DNA of 64,000 bases from an uncultured Sunxiuqinia sp. (GCF_963678245.1 NZ_OY782770.1:310001-374000); one strand, 5' to 3'. Shown: positions 27,519-36,957, counted from the first letter of the stretch. The notes: a model not told the origin generated them from the sequence alone. Numbers and translations: made by a program.

Positions 27519-27688
27519 AAGACAATTGAAAATAAATCAATGAATAGATTGATAAAGATCTGGTAGAAATTTATTTAAAAAGACTGAATAATTTGAAAGA
27601 AAACCTTTGAAATTATATCCAAGCTTTGGCAAGACGAATTTAAAACAATCGCTTCCAAGGCCTTCTATCGTCTTCCACTGCCTTCAAA
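27495..27688. repeat. Short-period GAAG repeats in inverted arms, hisD-hisC spacer
   Basis: The left arm (27495-27530) has GAAGACAAT-like units every 9-12 bases. The right arm (27646-27688) carries the same units on the opposite strand (GAAGGCAGT, GAAGACGAT, GAAGGCCTT). The arms are partly complementary and could fold into a long imperfect hairpin. Between them are short frames without ATG that look like decayed coding sequence (for example [18 protein letters not shown]). The left arm overlaps the last codons of hisD. Confidence 0.6.
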
Positions 27689-27698
27689 AATAAATAAA

Positions 27699-28730
27699 AT
27701 GAACTTAGAAAAACTCATTCGGAAAAACATCAAAAACCTAAAACCCTATTCATCAGCTCGCGATGAGTATACCGGCGAAGCGATGGTATTTTTAGATGCC
27801 AACGAAAATCCGTTTAACAAACCATACAACCGCTATCCAGACCCGTTGCAGCGGGAAGTCAAAGAAAAAATTGCAGGAATAAAAGGATGTGAGCCGTCGC
27901 AAATCTTCTTGGGAAATGGTAGCGACGAACCGATCGATTTGCTTTTCCGGGCTTTTTGCGAGCCCAAACAGGATAACGTAGTTACAATCGATCCAACTTA
28001 TGGGATGTATCAGGTTGCAGCAGACATTAACGATACCCAAGTTCGCAAAGTGAAATTGGATGAGAGCTATCACTTTTCAGCCCAAGAACTTTTAAAAGCC
28101 GCAAACTATAACACCAAGCTTATTTTCATCTGTTCGCCCAATAATCCAACAGGAAACTTATTGGACAAAAAGGAAGCAATTAAACTGATTAAAGGTTTCT
28201 CAGGCATTGTAATCATTGACGAAGCGTACATTGATTTTGCACCGGATGCAAGCATGTTACCGGAATTGAACAAATACGAAAATTTAGTGATTTTACAAAC
28301 GTTCTCCAAAGCTTGGGGAATGGCCGGAATTCGCTTAGGTATGGCCTTTGCCAACTCCGAGATCATAAGAATCTTCAACAAAATAAAATACCCATACAAC
28401 ATTAATATTTTAACTCAGCAAAAAGCATTGGAGTTACTTTTGCAAGAGCAAGAAAAAAAGGAATGGGTTGAAATCCTCTTGACTGAGCGGAAAAAATTAG
28501 AAGATACTTTAAAAGATTTGCCATTCGTACAACAAGTTTATCCTTCCGATGCTAATTTTGTTCTGGTAAAAATGCACGATGCACGAGGAATCTATGATTA
28601 CCTTGTTGAAAATGGGATCATTGTCCGCGATCGCTCAAAAGTAGTTTTGTGTAACGACAGCTTGAGAATTACCGTTGGCAAACCGGAAGAGAACGAAATA
28701 TTGATTGAGAAATTGAAAGAGCTTATATAA
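27699..28730 (+). CDS. hisC: Histidinol-phosphate aminotransferase
   Basis: This PLP enzyme transaminates imidazole-acetol phosphate. The 343-residue product has fold-type I features: [15 protein letters not shown] near the N-terminus, [15 protein letters not shown] and the PLP-lysine motif [12 protein letters not shown] (Lys204). It lies 180 bases after hisD across a repeat-bearing spacer. Confidence 0.96.
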   Translation: MNLEKLIRKNIKNLKPYSSARDEYTGEAMVFLDANENPFNKPYNRYPDPLQREVKEKIAGIKGCEPSQIFLGNGSDEPIDLLFRAFCEPKQDNVVTIDPTYGMYQVAADINDTQVRKVKLDESYHFSAQELLKAANYNTKLIFICSPNNPTGNLLDKKEAIKLIKGFSGIVIIDEAYIDFAPDASMLPELNKYENLVILQTFSKAWGMAGIRLGMAFANSEIIRIFNKIKYPYNINILTQQKALELLLQEQEKKEWVEILLTERKKLEDTLKDLPFVQQVYPSDANFVLVKMHDARGIYDYLVENGIIVRDRSKVVLCNDSLRITVGKPEENEILIEKLKELI

Positions 28731-28754
28731 ATAACATCCCTACGTTAGCTTGCC

Positions 28755-28815
28755 GTCATCTTGAACTTGTTTCAGGATCTTAAGAAAACAGATTCCGAAA
28801 CAAGTTCGAAATGAC
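28755..28815. repeat. Palindromic intergenic repeat between hisC and hisB
   Basis: Two 26-base arms, 28755-28780 and 28790-28815, are inverted copies with four differences, all compatible with G-T pairs, around a nine-base loop. The core of each arm is GAACTTGTTTC. It would form a strong hairpin in the mRNA. The look is that of a dispersed palindromic repeat family rather than a terminator, as there is no T-run and the operon continues. Confidence 0.75.
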
Positions 28816-28858
28816 ACAGGCCTCAGAGTTTTTTTGGGATGATTACAAAAACAAAAGC

Positions 28859-29983
28859 ATGAAAAAGGCATTATTTATTGATCGTGACGGAACACTGGTG
28901 GTTGAACCACCAGTAGACTATCAACTGGATTCTTTGGAAAAACTGGAGTTTGTTCCGGGGGTATTCCGCAACTTATATTTCATTGCTAAAAACTTAGATT
29001 ATGAGTTAGTCATGGTAACCAACCAAGACGGCATGGGAACAGATGCATTCCCGGAAGATACCTTTTGGCCGGCGCACAATAAAATGCTCAAGGCTTTTGA
29101 AAATGAGGGAATCACTTTTAATGATATATTGATTGATCGTAGTTTCCCCGAAGATAATGCACCTACCCGTAAACCACGAACCGGTATGATGGGTAAATAC
29201 ATGGATGGATGTTACGACCTGGCAAACAGCTTTGTCATTGGTGATCGGTTAACCGACATTGAGTTGGCTAAAAATCTAGGAGCAAAAGGTATTTTACTCA
29301 ATGATGGTTCATTGGCTGAAGATGCTAAGAATCAAGGGTTGGATGAAATTTGCGTATTAACCACTACCAATTGGGACGATATTTATGCTCAGGTAGCTTC
29401 TCCGGAACGAACTGCACAGGTTCAGCGAAACACAAAAGAAACCCAGATCAACATTGATTTAAACTTGGATGGAACCGGCAAAGCCAACATCCGTAGCGGA
29501 TTGGGATTTTTTGATCACATGCTGGATCAGATTGCCCGCCACGCCGGAGTTGATCTGACTATTCAGGTAAGTGGAGACTTACAGGTTGATGAGCACCACA
29601 CCATTGAAGACACTGGGTTGGCACTGGGAGAAGCTTTTAAATTAGCGTTGGGAGACAAACGAGGCGTTGAACGTTACGGCTATTGCCTACCGATGGACGA
29701 CTGTTTGGCACAGGTCGCTATCGACTTTGGCGGTCGTCCGTGGATAATGTGGGATGCCGAATTTAAACGTGAGAATGTGGGCGACATGCCAACTGAAATG
29801 TTCTTTCATTTTTTTAAATCATTTTCCGACACCTCGCTTTCAAACCTAAACATAAAAGCCGAAGGGGATAATGAACACCACAAGATTGAAGGTATTTTCA
29901 AAGCACTGGCCCGTGCAATAAAAATGGCTATTAAAAAAGATGTGTTTAACTTTGAACTCCCTTCAACCAAAGGAGCTCTATAG
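28859..29983 (+). CDS. hisB: Bifunctional histidinol-phosphatase / imidazoleglycerol-phosphate dehydratase
   Basis: Residues 1-165 are a HAD phosphatase ([12 protein letters not shown], Asp8/Asp10; [16 protein letters not shown]). From about residue 185 a complete IGP dehydratase follows ([28 protein letters not shown], and a second metal motif around [10 protein letters not shown]). The product is 375 residues from ATG 28859. The frame is open 16 codons further upstream, but those codons would start inside the palindromic repeat. Confidence 0.95.
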   Translation: MKKALFIDRDGTLVVEPPVDYQLDSLEKLEFVPGVFRNLYFIAKNLDYELVMVTNQDGMGTDAFPEDTFWPAHNKMLKAFENEGITFNDILIDRSFPEDNAPTRKPRTGMMGKYMDGCYDLANSFVIGDRLTDIELAKNLGAKGILLNDGSLAEDAKNQGLDEICVLTTTNWDDIYAQVASPERTAQVQRNTKETQINIDLNLDGTGKANIRSGLGFFDHMLDQIARHAGVDLTIQVSGDLQVDEHHTIEDTGLALGEAFKLALGDKRGVERYGYCLPMDDCLAQVAIDFGGRPWIMWDAEFKRENVGDMPTEMFFHFFKSFSDTSLSNLNIKAEGDNEHHKIEGIFKALARAIKMAIKKDVFNFELPSTKGAL

Positions 29984-30022
29984 TCGAATAAAGAAATAAG
30001 TCTGCGGTTAAAAACTAAATAT

Positions 30023-30907
30023 ATGAAAAGCATCAAACCCTTACGAGAGAAGAAGAATACAGCAATTCTTTTAATACACTGCCCTGACAAACAGGGAATT
30101 TTAGCAACAGTGACTGAATTCTTGAATAAGAATAATGGGAATATCATCAACTTGGATCAGCATGTCGACCGAATTGAAAAGATTTTTTACATGCGGGTTG
30201 AATGGGAATTGGATGATTTTGCCATACCTTCAAAAAAAATTGGTGAATACTTTGATACACTAATCGGTTCAAAATTGGAAATGAACTGGAAAATCTATTT
30301 TTCAGAGGATGTTCCACGGATGGCTATTTTCGTATCTAAAATGTCGCATTGCTTATTTGATATTTTGGGACGATATACTGCTGGAGAATGGGATGTTAAA
30401 ATTCCGGTTATCATCAGCAATCACGAAACCATGCGGCCTGTTGCAGAGCGTTTCGGAATTGAATTCGAATACGTTCCCTTAACCTCAGAAAACAAAGCCG
30501 AGCAAGAAGCAAAAGAAGTTGAATTATTGAAAAAGCACAAAATTGATTTTATTGTGTTGGCACGCTATATGCAAATCTTGTCGAAAGATTTTGTTTCGCA
30601 TTACCCTAATAAAATCATCAACATCCACCATTCATTTCTACCGGCATTTGCAGGAGCAAAACCCTACCACGCAGCGCATGCCCGTGGGGTAAAACTAATT
30701 GGAGCTACCAGTCATTATGTAACTCATGATTTAGATGCAGGCCCCATCATCGAGCAAGGCGTCACGCAATGTAGTCATGTGGACACCATTAAAAGTTTGA
30801 TCCGAAAAGGACGCGATCTGGAAAAGATTGTATTATCGAACGCTGTATTTAATCACCTGCAACGAAAAGTGCTGGTTTACAACAATCGTACGGTGGTATT
30901 TAATTAG
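30023..30907 (+). CDS. purU: Formyltetrahydrofolate deformylase
   Basis: PurU hydrolyses 10-formyl-THF to formate and THF, feeding formate to PurT and balancing one-carbon pools. The 294 residues contain an N-terminal ACT domain (about 14-90, LIHCPDKQGILATVTEFL) and a formyltransferase domain with NIHHSFLPAFAG and the Asp of HDLDAGPIIEQ. Its place inside the his operon is notable: histidine synthesis consumes ATP and releases AICAR, so purine and one-carbon balance are connected, but the link is inference. Confidence 0.93.
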   Translation: MKSIKPLREKKNTAILLIHCPDKQGILATVTEFLNKNNGNIINLDQHVDRIEKIFYMRVEWELDDFAIPSKKIGEYFDTLIGSKLEMNWKIYFSEDVPRMAIFVSKMSHCLFDILGRYTAGEWDVKIPVIISNHETMRPVAERFGIEFEYVPLTSENKAEQEAKEVELLKKHKIDFIVLARYMQILSKDFVSHYPNKIINIHHSFLPAFAGAKPYHAAHARGVKLIGATSHYVTHDLDAGPIIEQGVTQCSHVDTIKSLIRKGRDLEKIVLSNAVFNHLQRKVLVYNNRTVVFN

Positions 30908-30913
30908 TAAAAA

Positions 30914-31444
30914 ATGAAATCAATAGTACTTATAATGTTACTCATCGCAACTTTCACCCGAGCTGAAATTGTTGAAAAAGAAATTCCGGCCGAATATGGA
31001 TATATCGTCGAAATCGGGCAAGAAGCTCCTACTTTTAGCACAGTGACTGTAGACGGACAAAAAGTTAATTTTGCAGACTTGAAAGGAAAAGTTGTGATGC
31101 TGCAATTTACAGCTAGCTGGTGTGGCGTTTGCCGAAAGGAAATGCCACATATTGAGAAAGAAATCTGGGAAAAGCACAAAAACAATTCTGATTTTGCTTT
31201 ATTCGGAATTGACTTGGATGAACCGAAAGAGAAAGTGCAAAAATTTGCTGAGGCAATACCGGTCACCTACCCACTCCTACTCGATCCGAAAGGTAAAATA
31301 TTTTACAAGTACGCCGAAGAAGGAGCTGGTGTAACCCGTAATGTGATTATCGACAAAACAGGTAAAATTATTTATACCACCCGTCTTTTCAAACAGGAGG
31401 AGTTTGATGAAATGAAACAAGTCATTGACGAACTACTGAAATAG
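30914..31444 (+). CDS. TlpA-like thioredoxin inside the his operon
   Basis: The 176-residue protein has a short N-terminal hydrophobic segment (1-16) that probably directs export, and a thioredoxin/peroxiredoxin-like fold with TASWCGVCRKEM (Cys70, Cys73). It starts 6 bases after purU, so it is co-transcribed. It has no obvious role in histidine synthesis. Confidence 0.85.
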   Translation: MKSIVLIMLLIATFTRAEIVEKEIPAEYGYIVEIGQEAPTFSTVTVDGQKVNFADLKGKVVMLQFTASWCGVCRKEMPHIEKEIWEKHKNNSDFALFGIDLDEPKEKVQKFAEAIPVTYPLLLDPKGKIFYKYAEEGAGVTRNVIIDKTGKIIYTTRLFKQEEFDEMKQVIDELLK

Positions 31445-31516
31445 TTTATAATAAGTAGAAACACGAACTTGTGAACATTGAACCTATGAACTCAGATACT
31501 CATGAACTCAAATAAA
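31445..31516. repeat. TGAAC-period spacer before hisH
   Basis: The spacer is built from TGAAC-like units (GAACTTG, TGAACATTG, ATGAACTCAG, ATGAACTCA) every 8-16 bases. The first in-frame ATG for hisH lies in this tract, but the better-supported start is at its end. The pattern differs from ordinary A/T-rich spacers. Confidence 0.5.
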
Positions 31517-32116
31517 ATGAACATCGTCATTATCAAATACAACGCCGGAAATATTGAATCAGTCAGCAATGCACTTTCACGATTGGGCATTAAAGCTGAA
31601 ATCACTGGTGACCACGAAAAAATTAAAGCGGCCGACAAAGTCATTTTTCCGGGTGTTGGCGAAGCCAGTACAACAATGTCCTACCTGAAGAAAGAAGGAT
31701 TGGATCAATTGATCCCATCGCTGATGCAACCGGTTTTAGGAATTTGCTTAGGGCTTCAGCTCATGTGCAGCCACTCAGAAGAAGGCAACACGCCCTGTCT
31801 TGGAATTTTTGAAGAACAGGTGAAACGATTCGTCCCCCAACCGGGAATGGAGTTCACTACAAAAGTTCCACACATGGGATGGAATAATATTACCAAACTC
31901 AACAGCAAATTGTTTGATGAATCACTCGAAAACCAGTTTGTATACTTTGTGCATTCTTATTATGCGACCGTTGGCAAACATATTGCAGCTGAAGGAAATT
32001 ACATCAATTCTTTCAGCGCGGCATTGCACAAAGATAACTTTTATGCGACCCAATTTCACCCCGAAAAAAGTGGACCGATCGGCGCTAAAATATTAGAAAA
32101 CTTTTTGAAACTGTAA
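31517..32116 (+). CDS. hisH: Imidazole glycerol phosphate synthase, glutaminase subunit
   Basis: HisH releases ammonia from glutamine and passes it to HisF. The protein has the class-I amidotransferase nucleophile in LGICLGLQLM (Cys77) and the catalytic His-Glu in QFHPEKSG. I choose ATG 31517 (MNIVIIKYNAGN, 199 residues) over ATG 31502, because the upstream five codons come from the spacer repeat. Confidence 0.95.
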   Translation: MNIVIIKYNAGNIESVSNALSRLGIKAEITGDHEKIKAADKVIFPGVGEASTTMSYLKKEGLDQLIPSLMQPVLGICLGLQLMCSHSEEGNTPCLGIFEEQVKRFVPQPGMEFTTKVPHMGWNNITKLNSKLFDESLENQFVYFVHSYYATVGKHIAAEGNYINSFSAALHKDNFYATQFHPEKSGPIGAKILENFLKL

Positions 32117-32194
32117 GAACAAGTGCAGAAGTGCTTGTGTGCAGAAGTACATGAGCAAAATCAAACTTCTTATGTACTCATGAACTTTGTACCT
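32117..32194. repeat. Repeat-rich spacer between hisH and hisA
   Basis: GTGCAGAAGTGC and GTGCAGAAGTAC are tandem copies, and GTACATGAG recurs in inverted form as CTCATGAACTTTGTAC downstream. The elements could form a hairpin just before hisA. The frame of hisA is open through this tract, but the start is set after it. Confidence 0.5.
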
Positions 32195-32929
32195 ATGAAC
32201 AACAAAATAACCATCATCCCCGCCATCGACCTCATTGATGCAAAATGCGTGCGTCTTTCGCAAGGCGATTACAACCAAAAAACGGTATACAACGAAAACC
32301 CGCTGGAAGTAGCTAAAATGTTTGAAGATGCCGGAATCACTCGTTTACACTTGGTCGATCTGGATGGCGCAAAAGCTAAACACATTGTCAATTATAAAGT
32401 ATTGGAAACTATTGCCACAAAAACGAATCTGGTTGTCGACTTTGGTGGGGGATTAAAAAGCGATGAGGATCTTAAAATTGCCTTTGAAAGTGGTGCACAA
32501 ATGGTTACAGGAGGAAGTATTGCTGTAAAAGATCGTGAAACTTTCCTCAGCTGGATTGAAACCTACGGCTCTGAAAAAATTATTCTGGGCGCTGATGCGA
32601 AAGATAAAATGATTGCGGTAAGCGGCTGGCAGGAAGTTTCAGAATTATCGATTCTGGAATTTATTGAAAGCTATACCAGCCAAGGCATTCAAAAAGTAAT
32701 TTCGACCGACATTGCACGCGATGGCATGCTCTCCGGCCCGAGTATCGAACTGTACAAAGAAATTATGGAGCGATTCGAAGGACTGGAACTAATCGCCAGT
32801 GGTGGTATCGCCACCATGAAAGACATCCACGAACTAAACGAAATGGGCGTTCCCGGCGTAATTACCGGAAAAGCGATTTACGAGAATAAGATCAGTCTGG
32901 ATGAAATTAGCAAGTTTATATCAGCATAA
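32195..32929 (+). CDS. hisA: Phosphoribosylformimino-5-aminoimidazole carboxamide ribotide isomerase
   Basis: HisA performs the Amadori rearrangement of ProFAR. It is a TIM barrel with the paired phosphate-binding half motifs, [15 protein letters not shown] at the N-terminus and [15 protein letters not shown] in the second half, plus [13 protein letters not shown] 32195 gives 244 residues, the family length; upstream in-frame codons come from the spacer. Confidence 0.95.
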   Translation: MNNKITIIPAIDLIDAKCVRLSQGDYNQKTVYNENPLEVAKMFEDAGITRLHLVDLDGAKAKHIVNYKVLETIATKTNLVVDFGGGLKSDEDLKIAFESGAQMVTGGSIAVKDRETFLSWIETYGSEKIILGADAKDKMIAVSGWQEVSELSILEFIESYTSQGIQKVISTDIARDGMLSGPSIELYKEIMERFEGLELIASGGIATMKDIHELNEMGVPGVITGKAIYENKISLDEISKFISA

Positions 32930-32964
32930 ACCTGAAATTTAAACTCGAAACTTGAAACTAAAAG
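32930..32964. repeat. GAAACT-period spacer between hisA and hisF
   Basis: The 35-base spacer consists of CTGAAATTTAAACTCGAAAC and CTTGAAACTAAAAG, units of about nine bases with the form (C)TGAAA-nT. It resembles the other his-operon spacers in being short-period. Confidence 0.4.
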
Positions 32965-33717
32965 ATGTTAGCAAAACGAATCATACCGTGCCTCGATATT
33001 AAAGACGGTCAGACCGTAAAAGGCATAAACTTTGTCAATATTCAGTCGGTGGGCGATCCGGTAGAACTGGGTGCACTCTATGCGGAACAAGGAGCCGACG
33101 AATTGGTCTTTCTCGACATCACTGCCACACACGAAGGACGGAAGACTTTCGTGGAATTAGTGAAACGGATTGCACGCGAGCTAAATATCCCATTCACTGT
33201 GGGTGGCGGAATTAGCGAAATCAAGGATGCTGAAGCTTTGCTCAGTGCCGGAGCCGATAAAGTGAGCATCAACTCCTCCGCTGTTCGAAACCCTCAACTG
33301 ATTAATGATCTGGCGCTTAATTTCGGAACCCAGTTCGTGGTCGTTGCCATCGATGCTAAAAACTACAAAGGTCATTGGACAGTAACCGTTAATGGTGGCC
33401 GCATTCCAACCGACAAAGAACTGTTTAGCTGGGCCAAAGAAGCCGAAGATCGAGGGGCTGGTGAAATCCTATTCACCTCCATGGACCACGATGGAACTAA
33501 AGGCGGCTTTGCCAACGAAGAACTGGGCAGGATGGCCGAGATGCTAAAAATCCCGATCATTGCATCTGGAGGAGCCGGAAACATGGATCATTTTGTAGAT
33601 GTGTTCACCAAAGGAAAAGCCGATGCCGGACTGGCAGCCAGTATTTTTCACTATAAAGAAATTGGAATCCCTGATTTAAAAGATTACCTGAGAACTAAAA
33701 AAATTGCCATTCGCTAA
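32965..33717 (+). CDS. hisF: Imidazole glycerol phosphate synthase, cyclase subunit
   Basis: HisF uses ammonia from HisH to close the imidazole ring and release AICAR. The 250-residue TIM barrel shows [15 protein letters not shown] (catalytic Asp11) and [12 protein letters not shown] (catalytic Asp130), with the GGAGNMDHF phosphate loop. Confidence 0.97.
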   Translation: MLAKRIIPCLDIKDGQTVKGINFVNIQSVGDPVELGALYAEQGADELVFLDITATHEGRKTFVELVKRIARELNIPFTVGGGISEIKDAEALLSAGADKVSINSSAVRNPQLINDLALNFGTQFVVVAIDAKNYKGHWTVTVNGGRIPTDKELFSWAKEAEDRGAGEILFTSMDHDGTKGGFANEELGRMAEMLKIPIIASGGAGNMDHFVDVFTKGKADAGLAASIFHYKEIGIPDLKDYLRTKKIAIR

Positions 33718-33736
33718 TATCTAATAGCTTATCAAC

Positions 33737-34909
33737 ATGATCAAACAAATAAATATTCTGCTCCTAGCTTTCCTAATATCATCTTCTTTATTTGCTCAAG
33801 ATGATCTTGATACACAATTATTAAAGCAAACTCCCAACTGCGAAAACGTTGCCTATAACTCGACACAACTAATTACTGAACTATTCGACAAGTCAAAAGT
33901 TGATTCTATTAGTTTAGTCGTAAGCAAATGGGAAAGTTTTTGCGGAGGAAGTGAACCTCTGTTTCGGGTAAAAGTGCTAACAAAAATCTCATTAGCAACT
34001 TTTAATGATAAAGAAAATTCAGAACAAGATACCGAAATGAGTATGATACTTGCCTATCTGGATCGTAAAAAGCTTTCGGAAGAACAAAATTATCATCAAC
34101 TCTACGAATACTACAAGCTTTATCTCGGTTACGTACCTCTGAATTCAAACTTCGATTTAACAACCATAACGTGGGCAAGCAGCCTGCTGGATGAAAATGA
34201 TGATCTTCGCCCTGACGAAAAAGCCTTTTGTTTATTGTATTCCAATCAAATTGATGAGTTCTGGAGCTACCTCAAATCAAGTGAAATGCAGAACAGCAAA
34301 CTATATAAAACCTATAAGCAGGAAGAAGATCGTGCCAATAATATGTGGGACGGGCACATCAACTTTTTTAGCGGTGTATTTGTGCCAACTTCAAATTTAT
34401 CCAATGTAATTGGCGCTAAATCAATCTTTGGATTTCAATTGGGTGCCAAGGCGAAAAAAACTCAAATGGATCTTTCTTTTGCCTTCCGACCGGGAAAGGC
34501 TAAAGAATACTACAATGTTTATTTTGAAGATAGTCTGGTTCAAACCCAAGATCATCTTGGTGGGTATATTGGGCTGGATTTTGCTCGAGAGTTAACCAAC
34601 AATTATAAGCGTGAACTGGATCTGGAATGGGGAATTGCAGCAGATTTCATGGACGTAATATCAGGAGATCCGGATGTTGCCGACGACAGCAAAACGCTAT
34701 CTTCTTTCAACTTTAACTGTGGACTAGGATATCGATTCTATTTTAAAAACATGAATTACATCGGTTTGCATGCAAAATACAATTTCGTAAACTACAAGAA
34801 TAAAAAAGGGACTAACCTGGATGGCAACTATCTCTCTTTCACTATTTCGTACAATTTGTTTGGGAATCCGAATAAGTACAGTTTATTAGAAAAAATGAAA
34901 TTAAAATAA
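33737..34909 (+). CDS. Exported protein of unknown function with barrel-like C-terminus
   Basis: I do not recognise a named family. The 390-residue protein has a signal peptide (1-20, SSLFAQ), an alpha-helical middle part of about 190 residues, then a region of alternating strands (LGGYIGLDFARELTNN, NFNCGLGYRFYF, NGNYLSFTISYNLF-like) resembling a small outer-membrane barrel. It lies between hisF and hisIE with short gaps (19 and 5 bases), so it is expressed with the histidine genes. Nothing in the sequence explains a metabolic role. It may be an outer-membrane protein captured in the operon. Confidence 0.7.
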   Translation: MIKQINILLLAFLISSSLFAQDDLDTQLLKQTPNCENVAYNSTQLITELFDKSKVDSISLVVSKWESFCGGSEPLFRVKVLTKISLATFNDKENSEQDTEMSMILAYLDRKKLSEEQNYHQLYEYYKLYLGYVPLNSNFDLTTITWASSLLDENDDLRPDEKAFCLLYSNQIDEFWSYLKSSEMQNSKLYKTYKQEEDRANNMWDGHINFFSGVFVPTSNLSNVIGAKSIFGFQLGAKAKKTQMDLSFAFRPGKAKEYYNVYFEDSLVQTQDHLGGYIGLDFARELTNNYKRELDLEWGIAADFMDVISGDPDVADDSKTLSSFNFNCGLGYRFYFKNMNYIGLHAKYNFVNYKNKKGTNLDGNYLSFTISYNLFGNPNKYSLLEKMKLK

Positions 34910-34914
34910 TAAGA

Positions 34915-35517
34915 ATGACTCAAGTAGATTTTAACAAAATGGGGAATGGTCTGATCCCGGCCATCATTCAGGATGACAAAACCGACAAAGTACTGATGTT
35001 GGGATTTATGAATGAAGAAGCGCTGGGAAAAACAGAAGAAACAGGCAAAGTAACGTTCTTCAGCCGGACAAAAAAGCGCCTGTGGACTAAAGGCGAAGAA
35101 AGTGGCAACTTTTTAAATGTGGTTTCCATGGCATCGGATTGTGACAATGACACCCTGCTGATTAAGGTGAATCCGGTTGGCCCGGTTTGCCATACCGGCA
35201 GTGACACCTGCTGGAATGAAACCAATGAGCAGGATGATCTGGCTTTTATCAAGCATCTGCAGGACTTTATTGACACGCGCAAAGAAGAAATGCCGGAAGG
35301 ATCATACACCACTTCATTGTTCACAAAAGGAACAAGAACCATTACCCAAAAGGTTGGTGAAGAAGCTGTAGAAACGATTATTGGTGCTATGGCCAACGAC
35401 GATGAAAATTTCCTGTATGAAGGAGCCGACTTGCTGTACCACCTTATTGTATTGTTAACACACAAAGGTTATCGCATTGAGGATTTAGCCCGCGAGCTGA
35501 AAAAACGACATAAATAA
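34915..35517 (+). CDS. hisIE: Bifunctional phosphoribosyl-AMP cyclohydrolase / phosphoribosyl-ATP pyrophosphohydrolase
   Basis: The 200-residue fusion carries steps 2 and 3 of histidine synthesis. The N-terminal HisI domain (1-110) has VLMLGFMNEEAL, FFSRTKKRLWTKGEESGN and zinc ligands in PVCHTGSDTCW. The C-terminal HisE domain (115-200) has VGEEAVETIIGAMANDD and EGADLLYHLIVLL. It closes the operon and is followed by a terminator. Confidence 0.96.
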   Translation: MTQVDFNKMGNGLIPAIIQDDKTDKVLMLGFMNEEALGKTEETGKVTFFSRTKKRLWTKGEESGNFLNVVSMASDCDNDTLLIKVNPVGPVCHTGSDTCWNETNEQDDLAFIKHLQDFIDTRKEEMPEGSYTTSLFTKGTRTITQKVGEEAVETIIGAMANDDENFLYEGADLLYHLIVLLTHKGYRIEDLARELKKRHK

Positions 35518-35525
35518 TATCCATT

Positions 35526-35551
35526 AAGTCCTGTATAATTCAGGGCTTTTT
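35526..35551 (+). terminator. Terminator of the his operon
   Basis: AAGTCCTG and CAGGGCTT pair (one wobble) around TATAATT, followed by TTT. It lies only 15 bases before the lipid kinase start, so some read-through is possible. Confidence 0.7.
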
Positions 35552-35566
35552 CACTCCTCCAAAGGT

Positions 35567-36472
35567 ATGGCTACGTCCAGTCGAATTCTGTTTATCATTA
35601 ACCCTAATGCGGGTAAAAGAAAAACCAAACGACTAATCCAACAATTGGATTTTTTGAAGGATAACGTTATCTACAGGTTAACAGAATACCCTAAACATAG
35701 CATTGAAATTATACAGAAGGAACTCAACCGCTTTGATGTATTTGTTGCAGTTGGTGGAGATGGAACGGTAAATGAAGTGGCCTCGGCATTAGTTAACACA
35801 GATAAAAAATTAGCCGTTTATCCCGCTGGTTCCGGTAATGGCTTTGCCCGGGAGTTTGGCTTTACTAAAAACCTGAAACACTTAATGCAGGCCATTGAGA
35901 TTGGAGAAACTCGTAAAACAGATGTGAATCGCATCAACGGATTACTCAGTATTCATATTACTGGTGTTGGTTACGACGCTGCCGTAGCTCACGACTTTAC
36001 CAAACTAAAAGGTCGCGGTTTTTGGAACTACCTGATAAGCACCGTTCGGGTGATTTTTGATTACCACTCAGTGCAGGCAAGCATTCAACTGGAAAAGGGA
36101 ACCATTGCCGGACGTTTTTTCATTATCGACATTGCCAATTCTGCTCAATATGGCTACGGGGCAAAAATGGCTCCGATGGCAGATCCTACCGACGGGCAGT
36201 TCGACCTTGTTTTAGTGAAACCACTTTATTGGTTAGAGTTTCCTTATTTTGCCTTCAAGCTATTTACCGGGCAACTGAAAAACAGCAGAAAAATTCAGTA
36301 TATCCCCTGCCAGTCACCTGTAACCATCGTCACCTCCGAAAAAAATTTCCATATCGATGGAGAAGCGGTCCAGCTGATCAGTCCGCTACAAATCGAGGTT
36401 CAGCGCGGGGTGCTAAATGTGATTAATACTGGAAAGGTAAAAAAAGCAATAAGCAGTCTTTTATTTCTGTAA
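35567..36472 (+). CDS. YegS-like diacylglycerol/lipid kinase
   Basis: The 301-residue protein belongs to the DAGK catalytic family: NPNAGKRKTKRL near residue 12, the ATP motif VGGDGTVNEV (63-67 GGDGT), PAGSGNGFARE, and a C-terminal domain with FHIDGEAVQL. It probably phosphorylates a membrane lipid. Its 3' end overlaps the convergent GNAT remnant by 12 bases. Confidence 0.9.
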   Translation: MATSSRILFIINPNAGKRKTKRLIQQLDFLKDNVIYRLTEYPKHSIEIIQKELNRFDVFVAVGGDGTVNEVASALVNTDKKLAVYPAGSGNGFAREFGFTKNLKHLMQAIEIGETRKTDVNRINGLLSIHITGVGYDAAVAHDFTKLKGRGFWNYLISTVRVIFDYHSVQASIQLEKGTIAGRFFIIDIANSAQYGYGAKMAPMADPTDGQFDLVLVKPLYWLEFPYFAFKLFTGQLKNSRKIQYIPCQSPVTIVTSEKNFHIDGEAVQLISPLQIEVQRGVLNVINTGKVKKAISSLLFL

Positions 36473-36782
36473 ACGCTCCATAATATTCCCGGGCTTGGAT
36501 AAGGCAGAAAAACCGAATTGTTGATACAAACCATGTGCATCGTCGGTTCCCAATCCCATACGCCGAAGACCTTTTAAATCCGGATGACTGACAATTGACT
36601 CCATCAACTTTTTGCCGATTCTCCCCCCTCTAAAATCTTCCAAGACAAAGCGAATGCTTGATTGAATTCTGAACCGTTTCCAAGCTACGTCCTTTCGCCC
36701 AATACGAACGCTTACTCAGATATTGATGGATCATGGGGATGTACAGCAGAGATTTGTCGTTAGAGATGGTGGTGTTTGTCAT
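36461..36782 (-). pseudogene. Decayed GNAT acetyltransferase (internal deletion and frame break)
   Basis: From ATG 36782 the frame encodes a GNAT N-terminus (NDKSLLYIPMIHQYLSKRSY, then WAKGRSLETVQNSIKHSLC) and stops. A second frame resumes with VLEDFRGGRIGKKLMESI and runs through GLRRMGLGTDDAHGLYQQFGF to 36461. Compared with intact relatives, about 28 residues around the core beta strands are missing at the join, and the acetyl-CoA loop reads RGGRIG instead of RGxGxG. The two parts are therefore remains of one inactive gene. Confidence 0.8.
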
Positions 36783-36957
36783 TTTAACTAAAATTAGAAA
36801 ATCAAAACTATCGAATTAAATAAAGTATTCCATCTATTCGGTATTATTTTAAATTCTAATTGTGATTAATTCAGCTATAATCAAACTAATTCCACCACAG
36901 CTTGTTAAGTTACCGTCAACAAATTAGAAGAATATGCAGGAGCAATAGAAATAAGAC

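Noticed and set aside
28811-28858. N-terminal extension of HisB
   Set aside because: The 16 extra codons lie in the palindromic repeat; the HAD domain begins naturally at [11 protein letters not shown].
22480-31444. Whether the two TlpA-like proteins are a recent duplication
   Set aside because: They share the fold and CxxC site, but signal peptides and much of the sequence differ; they are better seen as separate members of a large family.
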